This document shows, piece by piece, positions 52,689-60,773 of a stretch of 64,000 nt of DNA. The DNA lies in NCBI RefSeq assembly GCF_003984625.1, contig NZ_RWKH01000012.1, forward strand, positions 110,768-174,767, read 5' to 3'. Position 1 is the first letter of the stretch, and each line of letters opens with the position of its first letter. The translations under genes were made by a program, and so were the position numbers. The DNA comes from Variovorax sp. DXTD-1. Lineage in GTDB: Bacteria; Pseudomonadota; Gammaproteobacteria; Burkholderiales; Burkholderiaceae_C. The notes beneath the pieces were generated by a model. That model worked only from the letters and a program-made list of their open reading frames with translations, was not told the DNA's origin and did not search any database.

Positions 52689-54104
52689 ATGACCAACAGA
52701 CGCAACTTTCTGGGTGGTGCGGGTGCCATCACCGGCGCCCTGGCCGCGGCGAGCGTGAGCAAGGTGGCAATGGCCGCCTTGCCGGAGCCCGTGACCCGCA
52801 CCACGCCCGACACCATGCCGCCGCTCGCACCTTCGAGCGGGCGGCCCTACAACCCCGTGGTCACGCTCAACGGCTGGACCCTTCCATGGCGCATGAACAA
52901 CGGCGTGAAGGAGTTCCATCTCGTGGCCGAGCCCGTGGTGCGCGAGATGGCGCCCGGCTTCAAGGCCAACCTGTGGGGCTACAACGGCCAGTCGCCCGGC
53001 CCGACCATCGAGGTGGTCGAGGGCGACCGCGTGCGCATCTTCGTGACCAACAAGCTGCCCGAGCACACCAGCGTGCATTGGCACGGCCAGCGCCTGCCCA
53101 ACGGCATGGACGGGGTCTCGGGCCTGACGCAGCCGCCGATCCGTCCGGGCAAGACTTTTGTCTACGAGTTTGTCGCGCGCCGCCCCGGCACCTTCATGTA
53201 CCACCCGCATGCGGACGAAATGACGCAGATGGCCATGGGCATGATGGGCTTCTGGGTGACGCACCCGAAAGCCGAGCACCCGCTGATCGAGAAGGTCGAC
53301 CGCGACTTCGTGTTCTTGCTCAACGCCTACGACGTGGAGCCCGGCAGCGCCACGCCCAAGATCATGACGATGCTGGACTTCAACCTGTGGTCCTGGAACA
53401 GCCGCATCTTCCCGGGCATCGATTCGCTCAACGTGAGGCTCAACGACAAGGTGCGCATCCGCATCGGCAACCTGACGATGACCAACCACCCGATGCACCT
53501 GCACGGGCACGAGTTCCTCGTCACCGGCACCGATGGCGGCCCCACCCCCAGGAGCACGCGCCAGTACGAGGTGACCACCGACGTGGCGGTCGGCCAGATG
53601 CGGCAGATCGAGTTCCTGGCCGACGAGGAGGGCGACTGGGCCTTTCACTGCCACAAGAGCCATCACACCATGAACGCGATGGGCCACGACGTGCCCACGA
53701 TGATCGGCCTGGACCACAAGGACGTGGTCAAGCAGATCACCAATCTTGTGCCCGACTACATGGTGATGGGCGAGCGCGGCATGGCCGACATGGCCGAGAT
53801 GGAGATGCCGCTGCCCGACAACACGGCGCCGATGATGACGGGCCAGGGGCCGTTCGGCTCAGTGGAGATGGGCGGAATGTTCAGCGTGGTCAAGGTGCGC
53901 AAGAACCAGAAGCCGGGCGACTACAGCAACCCCGGCTGGTTCAAGCATCCCAAGGGCACGGTGGCCTACGAGCTGGACGGCCCGCCGCCCGAGCCTGCGC
54001 GCCAGCGCGGCGCAGGCGCGGCCGCCATGCCCGCGCGGAACATGCCCGCCAACAACATCGAAGTACAGGTCCGCAAGCCGGGCAAGGCCAGTTCCGGCCA
54101 TTGA
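52689..54104 (+). CDS. Tat-exported multicopper oxidase
   Basis: 471-residue laccase-like oxidase of the CopA/CueO group. A twin-arginine signal (RRNFLGGAGAITGALAAA) would export the folded protein. Copper ligands are visible in all four blocks: HWHGQ near residue 133, YHPHAD, HPMHLHGHEF and HCHKSHHTMNAM. The last supplies the type 1 Cys, His and Met. A Met-rich region (MGERGMADMAEMEM) near residue 360 resembles those that bind Cu(I). It probably oxidises Cu(I) to less toxic Cu(II) in the periplasm. The ATG at 52689 is preferred over a TTG at 52680. Confidence 0.93.
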   Translation: MTNRRNFLGGAGAITGALAAASVSKVAMAALPEPVTRTTPDTMPPLAPSSGRPYNPVVTLNGWTLPWRMNNGVKEFHLVAEPVVREMAPGFKANLWGYNGQSPGPTIEVVEGDRVRIFVTNKLPEHTSVHWHGQRLPNGMDGVSGLTQPPIRPGKTFVYEFVARRPGTFMYHPHADEMTQMAMGMMGFWVTHPKAEHPLIEKVDRDFVFLLNAYDVEPGSATPKIMTMLDFNLWSWNSRIFPGIDSLNVRLNDKVRIRIGNLTMTNHPMHLHGHEFLVTGTDGGPTPRSTRQYEVTTDVAVGQMRQIEFLADEEGDWAFHCHKSHHTMNAMGHDVPTMIGLDHKDVVKQITNLVPDYMVMGERGMADMAEMEMPLPDNTAPMMTGQGPFGSVEMGGMFSVVKVRKNQKPGDYSNPGWFKHPKGTVAYELDGPPPEPARQRGAGAAAMPARNMPANNIEVQVRKPGKASSGH

Positions 54105-54122
54105 ATTTTTTGAAGGAAAACC

Positions 54123-54623
54123 ATGAAACACACGCTTCGCCATATCGCGTTCACCGCTTTCTTCGCCTTTGCCGCGCTGGCGGCCGCAGGCGCCTCGGCC
54201 GCCGGCAACCACGCCGGTGGCCATGGGCACGACGCCGATGTCGCCATCGGCAAACCCGGCATTGCCGCCAAGGCCACGCGCACCGTCAACGTCGACATGA
54301 CCGACTCAATGCGCTTCACCCCGGCCGACATCACTGTGAAGCAGGGCGAGACCGTGCGCTTTGTCGTCAAGAACTCTGGACAGCTGAAGCACGAGCTCGT
54401 GCTCGGAACCGAGCAGGAACTCAAGGCGCACTACGAAGCCATGAAGAAGAACCCCGAAATGGAGCATGCCGACCCGAACATGGTGACCCTGGCCGCGGGC
54501 AAGACCGGCGAGATCGTCTGGCAGTTCACCAAGGCCGGCAAGGTCGATTTCGGCTGCCTGCAGCCGGGCCACTACGACGCGGGAATGAAGGGCGCCGTGA
54601 AGGTGGCCAAGGCCGCCAGGTAA
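54123..54623 (+). CDS. Cupredoxin-family copper-binding protein
   Basis: 166-residue exported blue-copper-like protein with a signal peptide (residues 1-27) and a short His-rich start (HAGGHGHDAD). The cupredoxin ligands are in KHELVLG (His) and GCLQPGHYDAGMKG (Cys, His and Met). The N-terminal extension before the Greek-key domain is typical of copper-resistance cupredoxins. It follows the multicopper oxidase by 18 bp and is probably its electron-transfer or copper-shuttle partner. Confidence 0.9.
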   Translation: MKHTLRHIAFTAFFAFAALAAAGASAAGNHAGGHGHDADVAIGKPGIAAKATRTVNVDMTDSMRFTPADITVKQGETVRFVVKNSGQLKHELVLGTEQELKAHYEAMKKNPEMEHADPNMVTLAAGKTGEIVWQFTKAGKVDFGCLQPGHYDAGMKGAVKVAKAAR

Positions 54624-54643
54624 ACAAGAAAAGGAAAACCCAG

Positions 54644-54937
54644 ATGCCGAACATCCGTATCGCACTCGCGGCCTTCGTTGCCGCACTTTCGTTCGCCGGC
54701 GCCGTGGCCGCGGCGGAACTCGCCGACGGCGAGGTCCGCAAGGTGGACAAGGACAACAAGAAAATCACCATCAAGCACGGCCCGCTGACGGACCTGGACA
54801 TGCCCGGCATGACCATGGTTTTCGGCGTCAAGGAAGACGCCTTGCTCGACAAGGTGAAGACCGGCGAGAAGGTGCGCTTCCAGGCCGAGAAGATCGACGG
54901 CAAGTTCGTCGTGACGGCGATCGAGCCCGCGCCTTGA
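54644..54937 (+). CDS. cusF: CusF-like periplasmic copper chaperone
   Basis: 97-residue exported protein with a signal peptide (residues 1-23). The mature beta-barrel has GEVRKVDKDNKKITIKHGPL then DMPGMTMVFGV, the CusF pattern with His and two Met as Cu(I)/Ag(I) ligands. In E. coli CusF hands metal to CusCBA. Here the cluster contains a CusC-like protein but no CusBA. The ATG at 54644 has AAGGAAA upstream. It is the last gene of the copper operon. Confidence 0.9.
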   Translation: MPNIRIALAAFVAALSFAGAVAAAELADGEVRKVDKDNKKITIKHGPLTDLDMPGMTMVFGVKEDALLDKVKTGEKVRFQAEKIDGKFVVTAIEPAP

Positions 54938-55002
54938 GCACTTGCGCTCGCGGCACCGACGCTTGCACCGGATCTTTTCCTACGCGATTGGCGCGGCGGT
55001 GA

Positions 55003-55242
55003 GTGGCCGAAGAAGAAGCCGGCGGCACTTCGCCGCGTGCCGCCTTTGCGAAAGGCGATTCGGTGCGCGTTCCGCGCTATGGCGTCGGGTCCGTGGCAAG
55101 TGCCGATGCAGTCTGCGTCACCATCGAATTTGCCGATGGCAGCCAGCGCTGCTTCCAGCCCCAGTTCGTGCGCCCGGTGCTCGCGCGGCGGGCGAGCCGG
55201 GCGGCGCAGCGTCTGGTAACAGGCCGTGCGAGCCAGCGGTGA
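55003..55242 (+). CDS. Small hypothetical protein with an SH3-like (DUF3553-like) segment
   Basis: 79-residue cytoplasmic protein starting with GTG at 55003. The core KGDSVRVPRYGVGSVASAD then VTIEFADGSQRCF is a short beta-barrel pattern seen in CarD/DUF3553-type domains, which bind nucleic acid or RNA polymerase. The Arg-rich tail fits that. There is no clear ribosome binding site, and homology is judged by eye only. It lies 10 bp before mltB. Confidence 0.5.
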   Translation: MAEEEAGGTSPRAAFAKGDSVRVPRYGVGSVASADAVCVTIEFADGSQRCFQPQFVRPVLARRASRAAQRLVTGRASQR

Positions 55243-55252
55243 GAATCGATGA

Positions 55253-56578
55253 ATGCATCAAGCAAGCAATCTTTCCATTCCGCGTTTCAACAGGTTCGCA
55301 CTCTTGGCCGCATCGGCGGCCGTTGCCGCATTGCTGGCCAGCTGCGCATCCGCTCCACCGCCCGTTAGCGCGAAGCCGCCCGCATCGGCAACCGGTGCCC
55401 GGCCCGCGACCGCACCTGCGGCATCAGGAGCGGCGGGTGCGGAAGACCAGGCAGCCGAACAGCGGTTCGCAAAGTGGGTGGCTGATTTCCGAGCCACCGC
55501 GCGCACGGAAGACATCAGCGATGCAACGCTGAAGAGCGCGTTCGATCAGGTCCAGTATTTGCCGCGCGTGATCGAACTCGACCGCGCCCAGCCCGAGTTC
55601 ACGCGCACCGTCTGGGGGTATCTGGACAACGCCGTCACGCCGCAACGCGTGGCAACGGGGCAAGACAAGCTCCTGCAGGTTCGCACCGAAGCAGAAGCAG
55701 CCGCTGCGCGCTATGGCGTGCCGCCCGCGGTGGTCGTCGCCATCTGGGGCATGGAAAGCAACTACGGCGGCAACTACGGCAATACCCCGGTCATCGACGC
55801 GTTGGCAACGCTCGGCTTTGAAGGGCGCCGCGAAGATTGGGCCAAGCGCGAGTTGCTGGCGGCATTGAAGATTCTCGACAGCGGCGACATCGCGCGCGAG
55901 CGGATGATCGGCTCCTGGGCCGGTGCCATGGGCCAGACGCAGTTCCTGCCCTCCAACTTCCTGGCCTATGCGGTGGATGCCGACGGCGACGGGAGGCGCG
56001 ACATCTGGGGCAGCATGCCCGATGTGGTGGCTTCCACGGCCAATTTCCTTTCGCGCTCCGGCTGGCAGGCCGGTGTGCCGTGGGGTGTGGAAGTGCGGCT
56101 GCCGCCGGGCTTCGACTATGGCCGTGCCGATACGTCGGTGCGGCAGTCGTCCACGCAATGGGCGAGCGAGGGGCTGCGCGCGATCGACGACCAGCCGCTG
56201 CCGGAGTTTGCCGAGGCCGCGGTGCTGCTGCCGGCGGGTGCGCGCGGGCCGGCCTTCTTGATCGGGCCGAACTTTCGTGCCGTTCTTCGCTACAACAACT
56301 CGACCAACTATGCGCTCGCGGTCGGCCTTCTTGCACAGCGCCTGGGCGGCGGGCCGGGCGTGCAGGCGCCATGGCCGCGGGACGTGCCCGCGCTCTCGCG
56401 CAGCCAGATGGTCGAGCTGCAAACCGCGCTCAACCAGCGCGGCTTTGCGACCGGCGCCGCGGATGGCGTGATGGGCCCCGCCACGCGCGAGGGGCTGCGC
56501 CGCTACCAGCGCAGCGTCGGCCTGCCGGCGGACGGCTATCCCAGCGCGGAGCTGCTGCAGCGCTTGCAGCAGCCGTAG
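55253..56578 (+). CDS. mltB: Membrane-bound lytic transglycosylase B with a peptidoglycan-binding domain
   Basis: 441-residue lipoprotein with lipobox LASC near residue 30. A Pro/Ala-rich linker leads to the MltB catalytic domain (residues about 70-330), with the catalytic Glu in WGMESNYGGNYG and GAMGQTQFLPSNF after it. The C-terminal 65 residues (LQTALNQRGFATGAADGVMGPATREGLRRYQ) form a PG_binding_1 domain. It cleaves peptidoglycan at the membrane. It is one of two transglycosylases in the window. Confidence 0.92.
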   Translation: MHQASNLSIPRFNRFALLAASAAVAALLASCASAPPPVSAKPPASATGARPATAPAASGAAGAEDQAAEQRFAKWVADFRATARTEDISDATLKSAFDQVQYLPRVIELDRAQPEFTRTVWGYLDNAVTPQRVATGQDKLLQVRTEAEAAAARYGVPPAVVVAIWGMESNYGGNYGNTPVIDALATLGFEGRREDWAKRELLAALKILDSGDIARERMIGSWAGAMGQTQFLPSNFLAYAVDADGDGRRDIWGSMPDVVASTANFLSRSGWQAGVPWGVEVRLPPGFDYGRADTSVRQSSTQWASEGLRAIDDQPLPEFAEAAVLLPAGARGPAFLIGPNFRAVLRYNNSTNYALAVGLLAQRLGGGPGVQAPWPRDVPALSRSQMVELQTALNQRGFATGAADGVMGPATREGLRRYQRSVGLPADGYPSAELLQRLQQP

Positions 56579-56708
56579 GCCGACCTGCCGCGATTGACGG
56601 GCTGCGGTGCATGCCCGTTAAACTGGCATCGGGTGCGAGGCTGCTTTCCACGGCGTCGCAGGTTCATGCGCTGGTCGGGCCGCCGCGCGGATCAGTCACG
56701 CCAACCCC

Positions 56709-57962
56709 ATGCAAGAACCCACCATCCAGTACATCGCCGCAGGCCTCTTCGCCGTCGCGCTCATTCACACCTTTGCCGCCAAGCAGTTCGAGCGGCTGTC
56801 GCACCGCTTTCCCCGGCACGCCGGCCTGTTCCACCTGCTGGGCGAGGTGGAAGTCGTCTTCGGCTTCTGGGCCATCGTGCTCGTCCTTGCCATGGCCCTG
56901 GTGGTGGGCGGCGGCCCGGCGCTCGGCTATGCGGAATCACGCAACTACACCGAGCCGCTCTTCGTCTTCGTGGTGATGGTGGTGGCCGCTTCGCGGCCCG
57001 TGCTGCGCACGGTGATGTCGGGTGTGAGCCTTGTCGCGCGCGTGCTGCCGCTGCCTACGCCCATGGCATCGGCGTGGCTCGGGCTCGCGGCCGTGCCGCT
57101 GCTGGGCTCGCTTGTCACAGAGCCCGCAGCCATGACCATTGCGGCGTTGATGCTCGCGCCGCAGATCTTCCGGCCGCAAGTGCCTGAGCCGGTGAAGTAC
57201 CTGGCCCTGGGGGTGCTGTTCGTCAACATATCGATCGGCGGCACGCTCACCTCGTACGCCGCGCCGCCCGTGCTGATGGTCGCTTCGACATGGCAGTGGG
57301 ACAGCGCGTTCATGCTCGCCACCTTCGGGTGGAAGGCCGCCATTGCCGTGCTCGCCAACGCCACCGTGGCCACATTCGTGCTGCGCAGGCACCTGAATGC
57401 TGCGCCGTCGGCGGCCGATGCCGAAGCGCCTGTGCCACCCGCCGTGGCCCTGGTGCATCTGGCGCTGCTTGCCGGCATTGTTCTGTTCGCCCATCATCCG
57501 GTGGCGTTTCTCGGGCTCTTCCTGATGTTTCTCGGGTACACGCAAGCCTACGAGCGCCACCAGAGCCCGCTGATCATCAAGGAGGCGCTGCTCGTTGGCT
57601 TCTTTTTGGCCGGGCTGGTGGTGCTGGGCGGCATGCAGCAATGGTGGCTGGAACCGGTGGTTTCCAGCCTGCAGCCGCTCGCGCTGTTCTTCGGCGCGCT
57701 GGGCCTCACGGCCATTACGGACAACGCGGCGCTCACCTACCTGGGCTCGCTGATCGCGAACATCTCGGACGAATCGAAATACATGCTCGTCGCCGGCGCG
57801 GTGGCCGGCGGCGGCTTGACGGTGATTGCCAATGCGCCCAATCCAGCGGGCGTGGCGTTGCTGAAGCGCGGGTTCTCGGACGAAACCATCGGCGCCGGTG
57901 GCTTGCTGCTGGGGGCGCTCGGGCCGACCGCGGTGGCGGCCGCCGCATTCATGCTGCTGTAG
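56709..57962 (+). CDS. Putative Na+/H+ antiporter (Na_H_antiport_3 family)
   Basis: 417-residue integral membrane protein with about 11 segments. Conserved-looking words are HLLGEVEVVFGFWAIVL, SLVTEPAAMTIAALMLAP, GVLFVNISIGGTLTSYAAPPVLMVA and GLTAITDNAALTYLGSL with an Asp in a membrane helix. This matches proteins annotated as putative Na+/H+ antiporters. Transport has not, to my knowledge, been proven for close relatives. The ATG at 56709 is the natural start. It is a single gene after mltB. Confidence 0.82.
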   Translation: MQEPTIQYIAAGLFAVALIHTFAAKQFERLSHRFPRHAGLFHLLGEVEVVFGFWAIVLVLAMALVVGGGPALGYAESRNYTEPLFVFVVMVVAASRPVLRTVMSGVSLVARVLPLPTPMASAWLGLAAVPLLGSLVTEPAAMTIAALMLAPQIFRPQVPEPVKYLALGVLFVNISIGGTLTSYAAPPVLMVASTWQWDSAFMLATFGWKAAIAVLANATVATFVLRRHLNAAPSAADAEAPVPPAVALVHLALLAGIVLFAHHPVAFLGLFLMFLGYTQAYERHQSPLIIKEALLVGFFLAGLVVLGGMQQWWLEPVVSSLQPLALFFGALGLTAITDNAALTYLGSLIANISDESKYMLVAGAVAGGGLTVIANAPNPAGVALLKRGFSDETIGAGGLLLGALGPTAVAAAAFMLL

Positions 57963-58037
57963 CGCAACGGCCGCCCGGCGCGTGAAGATCGGCAGCGGTG
58001 TGCTCGCGCCGTGCACGCAGATGAAGGAGGCAAGAAC

Positions 58038-59538
58038 ATGTTCATGCGTCGTCGCACGGGTTGGGCCGCAGGCGCGGCGTTCATTGCCCTGACAACGGCG
58101 GGCTGCACCTACCAGGGCGGCGCTGCTTCCATGCACGCGCGGCCCGAGCCGCCGCCCACCGATTGCCGCGCGTGGGTGGGTGTCGACCGCAACCATGAGC
58201 TGCCCGGATACCTGCTGCCGCAGCCTGATGGCCACACCGCGTGCGTGCCGCTCGGCGTCAACGCGCATCGAGCTCCCGCGGGCTATGCAGGCGACTACTA
58301 CGTCGACGAATTCACCGATGCGCGCCTGAAGGAACGCTGGCGCGCCTGCAAGGCCGACGCCGCCTGCTTTGCGCGCATCAACGCGCAGATGCAGCGCTGG
58401 CTGCCGCCGAACAAGGCGCGCTCGACCCGCTCGACCGGCACCGTCGATCCCTCGGGAAAGATCGATCCGGATGGCGCGGTGGACCTGCGGCAGATCCGCC
58501 GTCCGGCGTTCTTTGCGAAGGCGCCTTATGCGGAGGCCATTGCGCGGGCCGATGCCAGCACCTACATCGTCGAGTTCACCGTACCGCGCGACACCTTCGA
58601 GCGCATCGACCTGAAGATGACCGATCCGGTCAAGCTGCGCGGCTGGTACATCGAAGGCAGCGGCGTCGATGACGGCAAGGGCGGCATCACGCGCGCGCTG
58701 GTGGCGCGAGAACCTCGACGCGCTCAACCAGGCGGGCTTCGATGTGCTGGCCTACGACCGGCGCGGCGAGGGCATCTCGGGCGGGTTCAGCGACACGAAC
58801 ACGCTGGAGCAGGGCGAAGACGTCTTTCGCGTGCTGGCGCAGTTCGACACTGGCAATGGCTTGCGGATTCTCACGCCGGAAGGGCGCACGCTTGCGGGTG
58901 ATGAGGCCGCCGGCAAGCTGCTGGGCGGTATGAAGTCGACCCGCATTCCGATTCTGCTGGGCGGCTATTCGCGCGGCTCCATGTCGACGGCCTGGGCCAT
59001 GGCCAAGAACTTTTCAGGCGCATGCAGCTACGACATGCCGGTGCCCGAATGCGCCCCGCCCAAGGGGCTCGCGAACATCAAGGGCGCGATTCTGCTGGCG
59101 TCCTTTGCGAGCGGCGCGGGGTACCTGCCATCGTCGCCCGATCTGGCCGACCGCAACCTGTTTCTCGGCGCCATGGCAGCGGACCATCACATCCTGTTCT
59201 ATCCCAACTCGGCGCCGCTCGCGGGCATGCACCAGTGGCCGGCTGCCTTCTTCGGCAAGGGCTTGTGGGACCGTGCGGAAACGCTGGAGGGCACCGTTGC
59301 GGCCTATGACCGCATTCGCGGTGCGCGCGAAATCGTGGTGGCCCGCGCGCCCCATTCGATCGAGACCTGGCCGGAAAGCGACAGGCAGTATCTGCGCGAG
59401 CGGATGGTCGCCTTTGCCAAGGTTGCGATTGCCGGCGGCACCACTGTGCCGCGCGCCAAGCCGTGGTCGAACCTCAAAGAGCTGGTCGCGACCACGCCGG
59501 ATTCGTGGGAGCCCTCATCCGCGCCCAAGGGCCGCTGA
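58038..59538 (+). pseudogene. Secreted alpha/beta-hydrolase broken by deletion and frameshift
   Basis: A good AAGGAGG site precedes the ATG at 58038. The first part (58038 to about 58700) has a lipoprotein-type signal ending TAGC and a family-typical domain ending KLRGWYIEGSGVDDGKGGIT. The second part, in another frame from about 58705 to 59538, resumes at WRENLDALNQAGFDVLAYDRRGEGISGG and includes the nucleophile elbow GGYSRGS. Relatives have about 40 residues between these points. Loss of that DNA also shifted the frame, so no full product can be made. Confidence 0.78.
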
Positions 59539-59565
59539 AGCAACTCTCGTCGCGTCTTGACTTTG

Positions 59566-59603
59566 TTTCCATCATGTTGGATATTCCTCCGATATCATGG
59601 AAA
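59566..59603. promoter_or_regulatory. Inverted repeat overlapping the start codon of the XRE-cupin regulator
   Basis: TTTCCAT (59566-59572) and ATGGAAA (59597-59603) are perfect arms, with GATAT/ATATC nested inside. The right arm contains the ATG at 59597, so binding by the gene's own product would block its expression. Confidence 0.55.
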
Positions 59604-60184
59604 ATGAATCGTCCAACCTGAATGAACGCATCGCGCAGCGCGTGCGAGACCTGCGCGCCGCGCGCGGCCTTTCGCTCGACGCGCTGGCTGTGCACTGCGG
59701 CGTCAGCCGCTCGATGATCTCGCTCATCGAGCGCGGCGAAAGCAGCCCGACGGCGGTGCTGCTCGAAAAATTGGCCACCGGCCTCGGTGTTCCGCTGGCT
59801 TCGTTGTTCGAGGCGCCCCAGCCCGAGGCCGGGCCGGTGTCGCGGCTGGCCGACCAGCCGCAGTGGCGCGATCCGCATTCCGGCTATGTGCGTCGCAACG
59901 TGTCGCCCGCGGGCACCTCATCGCCCATCCACATCGTGGAGGTGCTGTTTCCGCCCAAGGCGCGCGTGGCCTACGAAACCGCTGCGCGGGAACCGCAGGT
60001 GCACCAGCAGGTGTGGATGCTCGAAGGCACCATCGAAGTCACCCTCGGCGACGAACACCACCGGCTCGGCGCGGGCGACTGCCTGGCGATGGTGCTCGAC
60101 CGGCCCATGAGCTACTACAACCCCACCCGCAAGATCGCGCGCTATGCCGTCGTGATCGCAACCTTGCCCCTTGTTTCAAGATGA
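59597..60184 (+). CDS. XRE-family regulator with a C-terminal cupin sensor domain
   Basis: 195-residue regulator. Residues 9-65 are a Cro/C1 helix-turn-helix (LSLDALAVHCGVSRSMISLIERGESSPTAVLLEKLA). Residues 110-190 form a cupin barrel (VHQQVWMLEGTIEVTLGDEHHRLGAGDCLAM) that would bind a small ligand. Such proteins often control an amino-acid or polyamine enzyme next door. The neighbour is a GNAT acetyltransferase 13 bp downstream, the likely target. A palindrome over the start codon suggests autorepression. Confidence 0.9.
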   Translation: MENESSNLNERIAQRVRDLRAARGLSLDALAVHCGVSRSMISLIERGESSPTAVLLEKLATGLGVPLASLFEAPQPEAGPVSRLADQPQWRDPHSGYVRRNVSPAGTSSPIHIVEVLFPPKARVAYETAAREPQVHQQVWMLEGTIEVTLGDEHHRLGAGDCLAMVLDRPMSYYNPTRKIARYAVVIATLPLVSR

Positions 60185-60197
60185 TCGTGGAGATGAG

Positions 60198-60731
60198 ATG
60201 ACAGATACGGCAACACTCGCGCCAGGCATTCGCACCCTGACCAGCGTCAACGACGCGCACATCTGGCAACTGGCCGATGTGCTCATCGACTGCGTAGAGG
60301 GCGGCGCATCGGTCAGCTTCATGCTGCCGCTCACGCGCGATCGCGCACTCGCCTTCTGGCAACGCGTGGGCGAAGGCGTGGCACGCGGCGAGCGCGCGCT
60401 GCTGGTGGCCGAAGACGCGCAAGGCATCGTCGGAACCGTGCAGCTCGTGCTCGACCAGCCGGAGAACCAGCCGCATCGCGCCGAGGTATCCAAGATGCTC
60501 GTGCACCGGCGGGCCAGGCGCCAGGGCATTGGTGCGCTGCTGATGCAGGCCGCCGAGCGGCTTGCCCGCGAACACGGCAAGACCTTGCTGGTGCTCGATA
60601 CATCCAGCCCGGAGGCCGAGCGGCTTTATGCCCGCCAGGGCTGGACACGCGCTGGCGTGATCCCGGGCTTTGCACGGCTGCCGGGCGGCGAGCCGTGCGA
60701 TACCACTTACTTCTACCGGTCGCTGAGCTAG
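60198..60731 (+). CDS. GNAT-family N-acetyltransferase
   Basis: 177-residue acetyl-CoA-dependent acetyltransferase. Motif A is present as VSKMLVHRRARRQGIGALLMQAAERLA, with the R-x-x-G-x-G/A pyrophosphate loop. The end ERLYARQGWTRAGVIPGFA is the typical motif B. The substrate is unknown; an amine or amino acid fits the XRE-cupin partner. The ATG at 60198 has GGAG five bases upstream; the longer frame from 60171 overlaps the regulator gene. Confidence 0.9.
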   Translation: MTDTATLAPGIRTLTSVNDAHIWQLADVLIDCVEGGASVSFMLPLTRDRALAFWQRVGEGVARGERALLVAEDAQGIVGTVQLVLDQPENQPHRAEVSKMLVHRRARRQGIGALLMQAAERLAREHGKTLLVLDTSSPEAERLYARQGWTRAGVIPGFARLPGGEPCDTTYFYRSLS

Positions 60732-60773
60732 CGTGTCCGGTTCGGCGCGAGGCCTGTCATCATTCGCGCCTGC

